NCBI GenBank assembly: GCA_016930735.1
Contig: JAFGGF010000266.1
Location: 1-18,967 of the forward strand
DNA from: Prolixibacteraceae bacterium
Lineage (GTDB): Bacteria; Bacteroidota; Bacteroidia; Bacteroidales; Prolixibacteraceae
DNA: 18,967 nucleotides
Direction: 5' to 3'
In this document: one piece after another, positions 13,848-18,967 of the stretch
Position numbering within the stretch: position 1 is the stretch's first letter
How the letters are laid out: each line of letters begins with the position of its first letter
The notes under the pieces: generated by a model
What the model was told of the DNA's origin: nothing
The model's input: the letters and a program-made list of their open reading frames with translations, nothing else
The model's database searches: none
Made by a program: the position numbers and the translations under genes

Positions 13848-15239
13848 TTATTTCCCGGAAACAGTCTTTTCAACTTCTTCAGGATCAATCGGAATACGTT
13901 CTCCAATAATTTCAGAACCGGTTTCTGTAACAAGAATATCATCTTCCAGCCTTATTCCGCCAAAACTGCGATATTCATCAAGTTTTTGAAAATTAATAAA
14001 ATCAGTGTTAATTTTTTCAGATTTCCATTTATCGATTAATGCAGGGATAAAATAAATTCCAGGTTCATTGGTAATAACAAATCCAGGCTCTAGTTTTCTC
14101 CCAAGGCGTAAATATGCAGTTCCGAACTGGTCAACCGGGCGGATTTCATCATCGTAGCCAACATATATTTGCCCCAGGTCTTCCATATCATGTACATCTA
14201 GCCCCATCATATGTCCCAGCCCATGTGGAAAGAACAATGCATGTGCCCCGTTTTTAACAGCTTCCTCCGGATTTCCTTTCATTAATCCCAAATCGGTTAA
14301 TCCCTGTGCAATAACTCTTGAAACTTCCAAATGGACAGATAAATATATAATCCCCGGCCTGATTAATTCTGTAGCTTTGTTATTTGCAGCGAGGACAATT
14401 TTATAGATTTCTTTTTGCTGTTGGGTAAATTTTCCATCAACAGGTGTTGTACGTGTAAAGTCGGAAGCATAGTGCATCCCCGATTCCGCACCGGCATCAA
14501 CCAACATTAGCCTGCCTTCTTTTAATATTTGTGAGTGGTCGTGATTATGAAGAGTTTCGCCATTTTGAGACAGAATAACCGGGAAAGAAACCATTCCTCC
14601 ACCGAAACTCGCAATTCCTTCTATGGTGCCAGCTATTCGTTGCTCGGGAACACCGGCCTGTGCCATTTTCATAGCAGTCACATGCATTTCATAACCAACA
14701 GCGCATGCTTTTTTGATTTCTTCAATTTCATTGGGATCCTTGATCGAACGTAACTTAACTATCCCTTTAATCAATTCGAGCGAAGCACCTTTATTTACAA
14801 TAAATGAAGAAATACCTGTAAGTTGCTCAAGCAACATTTTATTCTCGGCACGATATGCCGGCAAATAATGTATTTTTCTTCCCTTTTTTATTGCATTTTT
14901 AATAAAATCAAACAACTTGTTAAAAGGAGCTGTATTTTCAATTCCCACAAGTCCCGCCTTTTCTTTCAGGGGAATTTGTGGCCCCATCCAAATAATATCT
15001 TCAATATCAACATCATTTCCGAAAATATAATCTTTCCCCTCGTCGAAATCGATTATACCTGCGAGCCCCTGCAAATCTATTCCAAAGAAATACAGGAAAT
15101 TACTATCCTGCCTGAAATGAAAAGTGTTGTCGGAGTAATTCATCGGAGAATCAACATTTCCTAAAATAAGCCCGATCCCACTTTTAATATCATCCCTTAA
15201 TGCATTTCTCCGGTTTATATAAACGCTTTTTTCAAACAT
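13848..15239 (-). CDS. pepP: Xaa-Pro aminopeptidase (aminopeptidase P, M24B)
   Basis: A 463-residue M24B metallopeptidase removing N-terminal residues ahead of proline. I choose the ATG at 15239 (MFEKSVYINRRNAL) over a GTG at 15269, because that GTG lies inside the likely -7 box and family members usually start just before the AMP_N domain. The AMP_N domain (about 1-130) shows DSPMNYSDNTFHFRQDSNF. The pita-bread catalytic domain carries all five dinuclear-metal ligands: Asp248 and Asp260 (VDAGAES...YASDFTRT), His343 (HGLGHMMGLDVHD), Glu392 (ITNEPGIYF) and Glu432 (GIRLEDD). It has no signal peptide, so is probably cytoplasmic, recycling proline-containing peptides. The RdhA-like gene follows 33 nt downstream and probably shares its transcript. 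Confidence 0.95.
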   Translation of the reverse strand: MFEKSVYINRRNALRDDIKSGIGLILGNVDSPMNYSDNTFHFRQDSNFLYFFGIDLQGLAGIIDFDEGKDYIFGNDVDIEDIIWMGPQIPLKEKAGLVGIENTAPFNKLFDFIKNAIKKGRKIHYLPAYRAENKMLLEQLTGISSFIVNKGASLELIKGIVKLRSIKDPNEIEEIKKACAVGYEMHVTAMKMAQAGVPEQRIAGTIEGIASFGGGMVSFPVILSQNGETLHNHDHSQILKEGRLMLVDAGAESGMHYASDFTRTTPVDGKFTQQQKEIYKIVLAANNKATELIRPGIIYLSVHLEVSRVIAQGLTDLGLMKGNPEEAVKNGAHALFFPHGLGHMMGLDVHDMEDLGQIYVGYDDEIRPVDQFGTAYLRLGRKLEPGFVITNEPGIYFIPALIDKWKSEKINTDFINFQKLDEYRSFGGIRLEDDILVTETGSEIIGERIPIDPEEVEKTVSGK

Positions 15240-15268
15240 GTCTTTTATTTTAATTAATTCATTTCCCA

Positions 15269-15276
15269 CAAATATA
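15269..15276 (-). promoter_or_regulatory. Probable -7 box of pepP and the RdhA-like gene
   Basis: On the minus strand TATATTTG is an exact TAnnTTTG match 29 nt before the ATG at 15239. No TTG at standard spacing. The rest of the divergent gap 15277-15420 is AT-rich with no clear promoter for the plus-strand gene. Confidence 0.45.
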
Positions 15277-15420
15277 TCAAAATAGGCAAATTTCAGATGG
15301 AATTAAAAAGATTTTAATCAGGTCTTTCCAATTTCGGATACAATTAAATAAAACCAATTCAAATAAGTATTTGATCAAAACCAATCCTTAAAAAACACGT
15401 AAATAGAAAGAAAAAACACG

Positions 15421-16137
15421 ATGGAAAATTTACTTTCAAATTATTTGGACAGGCGTTTGGATAAATCATTCAAACCCTTTAATCAGCAAAAATCAGGGCC
15501 TGTGATTACGATTTCACGCGAAGTGGGATGTAATGGTTTAAAACTGGCAAATGGATTAGCTGAGATTTTAAATAAACAAAGCCAGGGGCGTAAATGGAAA
15601 GTATTAAGCAAGGAAGTATTTTTTGAGTGTGCCAAAGAATTAAACCTTGATTACAACCGAATTATAAGATACTTTAAAAATACTGACCATTATACTTTTG
15701 AAGAAATCCTTTATGCTTTTAACAATAAAAATTATAAAAGCGAACGCAAAATTGTTAAAACCCTGATAGATGTAATTCACACTTTTGCAGTTGAGGGTTA
15801 TTGTATTATTGTTGGCAGGGCAGGCCATATAATAGCCCGTGATATAAAAAACTCGCTTCACATAAGGTTAGTGGCACCTCTGGAATTCAGGATAAAAACA
15901 ATTATGCAAAACAACAATCTGAGCCATAACGATGCCGCTGAATTTATTAAAAGAGTTGAAAAGGAAAGGATAGCATTCAGAAAAGCTTTGCGTGAAGAAG
16001 TAATACACGAAGTGGATTTTGATTTGATATTGAACCGTGGATCATTCGAAAAAGACGAAACCATTGATATTATCCTCGAAGCGGTTGAAATTAAAAACTT
16101 ACTTACACCAGCCAAAGAGCAGGTATTCCTGTTTTAA
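15421..16137 (+). CDS. Cytidylate kinase-like family protein
   Basis: A 238-residue P-loop-type protein resembling the cytidylate kinase-like family (Cytidylate_kin2) rather than canonical Cmk. The phosphate-binding region is VITISREVGCNGLKLANGLA (28-47), where the usual GxxGxGKS/T is altered. FEEILYAFNN and VEGYCIIVGRAGHIIARD (about 124-141) follow, then a strand HIRLVAPLEFRIKTIM and a basic lid-like helix RVEKERIAFRKAL (about 178-190). Such proteins are predicted nucleotide kinases; the substrate cannot be told from sequence, and a role in CMP phosphorylation is only suggested by the family name. It stands alone on the plus strand. Its TAA overlaps the TAA of the convergent uracil-DNA glycosylase gene (16134-16137), leaving no terminator between them. 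Confidence 0.85.
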   Translation: MENLLSNYLDRRLDKSFKPFNQQKSGPVITISREVGCNGLKLANGLAEILNKQSQGRKWKVLSKEVFFECAKELNLDYNRIIRYFKNTDHYTFEEILYAFNNKNYKSERKIVKTLIDVIHTFAVEGYCIIVGRAGHIIARDIKNSLHIRLVAPLEFRIKTIMQNNNLSHNDAAEFIKRVEKERIAFRKALREEVIHEVDFDLILNRGSFEKDETIDIILEAVEIKNLLTPAKEQVFLF

Positions 16138-16889
16138 AACAAACTGTCTGAGTTTAGTAAACTTTCATCTATATTGTAACCTGTCCAGTTAATTGTGTTT
16201 TTTGTTTTTTCAAAACAATTTACCTTCCCGAAGAGAAAATCATTTTCCCTACCCTCTTTATCAAAACACATCATAGGATGCAACTGGTCAATTCTGTTAT
16301 TCAAAAATATACCTTCAACTGCCAATTGGGCATGATTCCCCCACAAGAACCATATAGATCCGGGATTTGACAAGTTGATGTATTCAAAAAGTTTTTTCGA
16401 AAAAGTATCCCATATTTCTTTATGGCTACCTGGTTTTCCCGGCTGACATGTTAAATAGGTATTTAATAACAAAACTCCCTGTTCTTCCCAGTGCTGAAAA
16501 AGTTTATTGGGTGCCAATACCGGAAACTCATTATCAAACTTTTCTTTTAAATGATTGTATTTTATCACCGTTCCCGAATAGGCTTTATAAATTGCACGAA
16601 GGATGTTTTTTAATGAAATATTACTAAATGGTTCCGACCACGATTTTAAAGTCCCTACTTCAAAAGCTCTACCTGTAGCAATCCCGGGTTGCGGATATGG
16701 GTCCTGCCCGATAATAATAACTTTTACCTGTTTTAACGGAACTGATAAAAATCGTAAAACTTTATCGGTATTCGGAGTAAAACCGGTTTTGATTATTTTT
16801 TTTTCAATTTCAGAAATAAATTTTTCAGTCTGACTTGTCAAAAAACCTTCCCAATCAGGATGTACATTTATATTTTCAAGCAAATTCAT
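16134..16889 (-). CDS. ung: Uracil-DNA glycosylase (family 1-like, divergent motifs)
   Basis: A 251-residue uracil-DNA glycosylase from the ATG at 16889 (MNLLENINVHPDWEGFL); the longer TTG reading from 16946 would run through a probable terminator. It removes uracil from DNA to start base excision repair. Motif A is VIIIGQDPYPQPGIATGRAF, with catalytic Asp at residue 63 kept but Pro in place of the usual His of GQDPYH. LLLNTYLT (Asn143) and FLWGNHAQ are typical. Motif B is LHPMMCF with His204, where canonical enzymes have HPSPLS, so the phosphate-binding Ser residues and the Leu wedge are missing. A segment of about 20 extra residues lies before LLLN (around KYNHLKEKFDNEFPVL). The fold is clear; efficiency and substrate range may differ from E. 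coli Ung. Confidence 0.88.
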   Translation of the reverse strand: MNLLENINVHPDWEGFLTSQTEKFISEIEKKIIKTGFTPNTDKVLRFLSVPLKQVKVIIIGQDPYPQPGIATGRAFEVGTLKSWSEPFSNISLKNILRAIYKAYSGTVIKYNHLKEKFDNEFPVLAPNKLFQHWEEQGVLLLNTYLTCQPGKPGSHKEIWDTFSKKLFEYINLSNPGSIWFLWGNHAQLAVEGIFLNNRIDQLHPMMCFDKEGRENDFLFGKVNCFEKTKNTINWTGYNIDESLLNSDSLF

Positions 16890-16902
16890 AGGGACAAAAG
16901 AA

Positions 16903-16942
16903 TAAAAAATCTCCGAGATCTGAGTTGTCAATTTTTGGAGAT
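16903..16942 (-). terminator. Possible terminator after the DUF1080-PHP gene
   Basis: On the minus strand ATCTCC (16942-16937) pairs with GGAGAT (16914-16909), directly followed by six T (16908-16903). The loop is long (22 nt), so the call is moderate. It would separate this gene from the uracil-DNA glycosylase and argues against the TTG start at 16946. Confidence 0.4.
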
Positions 16943-16964
16943 GCAATAATTATTTAAAAAGTTT

Positions 16965-18422
16965 TTACCCTGTTACATTATCAGGCAAACCTTTATTTTG
17001 TACCGATTTCTTTCCTTCCGGTTTAATTTGAAACATATCGGATGGCTGGAGATTACATTCCTTGATCATTTTCAGGCAATACTCCAACTCACCCAGATCA
17101 CGACCTGTATTATTTGTTCCAAAAGTAAATTTTACTCCGGCTTCCTTAGCCATTTTAATCATATCAGCCTTAGGTGTTTTATACCGGGCATTTATTTCGA
17201 GGGCAATCCCGTTTTCAGCCAAAACTTTTATTACACGCTGTTTTCGCTCCAAAGTCCAGAGTTCATCATATTTTGGATTTAGCACATCAGGAAGAACCGT
17301 TGGATTGACATAAATATCGACCGGTTCCTGTGAAAAAATTGCCTCAATTTTACCTACCAGCATTTCCATAAATTCCTGTTCATCTTCCACCCAAACTTCC
17401 TCGGGCTTCCAGATACGGTTTCTCCTGCCCTGATTATCTGTAAAAGTCATGGCATCGGTAAAAACATAATCGAATTTTGCTACGGCTTCCGGAGAAAACA
17501 GGGTTACCCATTCACGTCCCTCTGCCTGCATGCCTTTAAAAACAGGTGTACCTTTAATTGATTCCATATATTCATACAACGATTCATTATCGGTTACGGG
17601 AAATTTTAATCCGCAGTTTGGAGCAACTCCGTAATTTATTCCAAGTCGTTGTGAATTCTCCACAACTTCTTCAATAGTTAAACCTCCTTTCAGGTGGACG
17701 TGGTAGTCGATTACCGGAAAACCGGCACACATCAGCTTTGTAATATTGTCATCAAAATTTTTATCAACTACTAATTCCTGCTTTTTACCTTCAGGAAGTT
17801 TCCGGATCCGTAGATTCCTGTAATAAACAGTACTTCCCGGGTCGTGTGCCTGAAGTGCTATTGTCCCTTCACTTAATTTTAAACCTTCACTACCTTCGGG
17901 GCGCCAGGCATTTTCAGCTTCAATGTAATCGACAACTTTTGTGTTATTGATATAAACCTGTACATTGTTTTCAACGACTTTTATCCGCATCGTAAACCAT
18001 TCATTGTCATCAACAAACGGATAATAAACATTCCTGATGCCATAAATACTGCCGGTTTTGCGAAGTTCCGGATATTGATCACTTCCTGTGAATGAATTAT
18101 TTACCTGGATTTCATAGCCTATTTGTGGCCATCCTTCTTCCTGAAATTTAGTATGGATAAAAATTCCTGAATTGGAATGAGGCAATGTTTTCACCTCAGC
18201 TTCAAACTCAAAATTCTTATATGATTTATTTTCAAGGAAAAGATGAGCCCGGTTTCCGTTACATTTAATAGTTCCATTTTCAACAGTAAAACTTTCAGGG
18301 TTTTCAGATGCTTTCCAACCATCAAGGGTTTGCCCATCAAATACAGACACCCATTTTTCTGTTTCCGAAGAACATGAAAAGAAAATAATCAAAACAAACA
18401 AAAACAGTATTTTATTTTTCAT
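16965..18422 (-). CDS. Lipoprotein with DUF1080 (3-keto-disaccharide hydrolase-type) and PHP-like domains
   Basis: A 485-residue lipoprotein with lipobox FFSC (Cys17), so it is envelope-anchored. Residues 24-208 form a DUF1080 (3-keto-glucoside/disaccharide hydrolase, LamG-like) jelly roll: WVSVFDGQTLDGW, NSGIFIHTKF, GYEIQVNN, TGSIYG, EWFTMRIKVV and IALQAHDPGSTVYYRNLRI are the usual strands. Residues 235-470 resemble a PHP-type metal-dependent hydrolase barrel, opening FPVIDYHVHLKGGLTIEEVV with the HxH pair His241/His243, then YVFTDAMTF, ALEINARYKTPKADMIKMAKEAGVKFTFG and GELEYCLKMIKECNL. After His243 the second domain contains no histidine at all, whereas active PHP enzymes use several, so its chemistry is unclear. 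It probably acts on a sugar derivative, inferred from the first domain only. No carbohydrate-utilisation genes flank it. Confidence 0.82.
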   Translation of the reverse strand: MKNKILFLFVLIIFFSCSSETEKWVSVFDGQTLDGWKASENPESFTVENGTIKCNGNRAHLFLENKSYKNFEFEAEVKTLPHSNSGIFIHTKFQEEGWPQIGYEIQVNNSFTGSDQYPELRKTGSIYGIRNVYYPFVDDNEWFTMRIKVVENNVQVYINNTKVVDYIEAENAWRPEGSEGLKLSEGTIALQAHDPGSTVYYRNLRIRKLPEGKKQELVVDKNFDDNITKLMCAGFPVIDYHVHLKGGLTIEEVVENSQRLGINYGVAPNCGLKFPVTDNESLYEYMESIKGTPVFKGMQAEGREWVTLFSPEAVAKFDYVFTDAMTFTDNQGRRNRIWKPEEVWVEDEQEFMEMLVGKIEAIFSQEPVDIYVNPTVLPDVLNPKYDELWTLERKQRVIKVLAENGIALEINARYKTPKADMIKMAKEAGVKFTFGTNNTGRDLGELEYCLKMIKECNLQPSDMFQIKPEGKKSVQNKGLPDNVTG

Positions 18423-18559
18423 AGCAGGTATTAATTAGGTTCATTATAATCAAATCATAAATCTAATAAATAAATTTCATGCAATCCTGAAAAATAAAAC
18501 TTCGAAGAAAAATCTCCGGAGCAATGTAATTTCAGATTTGCTATAACAAAATCGTGGCC

Positions 18560-18892
18560 TTATTCCTTTTTAGTTTCCGATACCAGTTTTTTATATTCTT
18601 CCTCAGAAATCTTATTTGCTGAATATCCTTTTTTCTCAATTGCCTTTGCCAGCTTATCTTCTGTATTTTTCCCCTCCTTGTATTCTATTAATACAGTATT
18701 TGTAACATAGTCAATTTTGAGGTCTGTCACTCCTTTTTCAAATTTTAAATGTTCGGTTAAAGTAGACTGGCAACCTTCACAATGCATACTACTTTTAAAA
18801 CATACCGTTTTGGTGTCTTTTTTTTGTGCAAATACATTGTTTGATATAACACCCAATATCAATACAATTGTTACAAAAATCATTTTTTTCAT
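18560..18892 (-). CDS. Exported heavy-metal-associated (HMA) domain protein
   Basis: A 110-residue protein from the ATG at 18892 (MKKMIFVTIVLILGVISNN...). An ATG eight codons earlier (18916) is possible and would overlap the upstream stop. A signal peptide ends near VFAQ, so the protein is periplasmic. The mature part is one HMA domain: MHCEGCQSTLTEHL holds the metal-binding C38-x2-C41, followed by GVTDLKIDYVTNTVLIEY and DKLAKAIEKKGYSA, matching the beta-alpha-beta-beta-alpha-beta pattern. HMA domains carry soft metals such as Cu(I) or Zn(II). Here the loop is MHCEGC, not the common MxCxxC spacing; the His beside the first Cys may tune metal choice. It directly follows a TonB-dependent receptor, suggesting a joint role in metal handling. 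Confidence 0.88.
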   Translation of the reverse strand: MKKMIFVTIVLILGVISNNVFAQKKDTKTVCFKSSMHCEGCQSTLTEHLKFEKGVTDLKIDYVTNTVLIEYKEGKNTEDKLAKAIEKKGYSANKISEEEYKKLVSETKKE

Positions 18893-18908
18893 TGTAATAA
18901 AATTTAAG

Positions 18909-18967
18909 TTATTCATTATTTAATTTAAAACGTATTCCCACATAAACTCTTCTGCCCAGAACAGGTC
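18909..18967 (-). CDS. TonB-dependent receptor, extreme C-terminus (partial)
   Basis: Only the last 18 residues and the stop (TAA, 18911-18909) are in the window: PVLGRRVYVGIRFKLNNE. The pattern GRRVYVGIRFKLN, alternating polar and hydrophobic residues and ending in an aromatic-x-hydrophobic strand, is typical of the final beta-strand of Bacteroidota TonB-dependent outer-membrane receptors. The identification rests on this short tail alone. The stop lies 16 nt before the HMA start chosen here, so the two are very likely in one operon, probably for copper or another metal. Confidence 0.55.
   Translation of the reverse strand, partial: PVLGRRVYVGIRFKLNNE

Noticed and set aside
14823..15164. 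113-codon plus-strand reading frame
   Set aside because: It lies wholly antisense to the well-supported aminopeptidase P and shows no recognisable domain.
15370..15379. Palindrome TTTGATCAAA upstream of the cytidylate kinase-like gene
   Set aside because: A 10-bp AT-rich palindrome is expected by chance here, and no clear promoter is positioned with it.
18509..18540. Possible terminator AAATCT...AGATTT / CTCCGGAG after the HMA gene
   Set aside because: Short AT-rich arms with a long loop; CTCCGGAG has no loop. Not convincing.

Overview
This is an AT-rich window of ordinary chromosome from a member of the Bacteroidota, most likely a Bacteroidia/Bacteroidales-like lineage. The assignment rests on several TAnnTTTG-type -7 boxes (one with TTTG exactly 20 nt upstream), the absence of Shine-Dalgarno signals, lipoproteins with Bacteroidota-style lipoboxes, a TonB-dependent receptor C-terminus, a DUF349 repeat protein, and a DUF721 protein starting MRKSNTQ next to recF. 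I see no mobile element, tRNA, rRNA or CRISPR array. No gap between genes exceeds 300 bases; the largest, 12289-12461 and 15270-15420, hold promoters and no convincing small gene.

Layout. 1-1787 (-): a DHH/NrnA-like phosphoesterase followed by two FKBP prolyl-isomerase lipoproteins, the second cut by the window edge. 1896-2315 (+): ndk, divergent from them. 2324-3710 (-): recF overlapping a DUF721 gene. 3884-5124 (+): a membrane-anchored TPR protein, a strong terminator, then ribH. 5186-5994 (-): two tandem Spy/CpxP-like secreted proteins. 6145-9699 (-): pyrG-yidC. 9843-12284 (-): a large DUF349 protein. 12474-15239 (-): aminopeptidase P, then a membrane-anchored reductive-dehalogenase-like iron-sulfur protein. 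15421-16137 (+): a cytidylate-kinase-like protein, overlapping at its stop codon a divergent uracil-DNA glycosylase (16134-16889, -). 16965-18422 (-): a lipoprotein fusing a DUF1080 domain to a PHP-like domain. 18560-18967 (-): an HMA metal-binding protein just downstream of a TonB-dependent receptor whose last codons enter the window.

Most genes are housekeeping: nucleotide metabolism (ndk, pyrG, cytidylate-kinase-like), DNA repair (recF, UDG), flavin synthesis (ribH) and envelope biogenesis (yidC, FKBPs, Spy-like proteins). The most unusual content is the three-helix membrane RdhA-like protein at 12474-13814, the DUF1080-PHP fusion, the altered uracil-DNA glycosylase motifs, and regulatory details: a perfect inverted repeat at the pyrG promoter, TTG starts for pyrG and the DHH gene (the latter overlapping a four-codon upstream ORF), and a terminator directly before ribH. 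I found no clearly new multi-gene system; the RdhA-like gene is the best single candidate.
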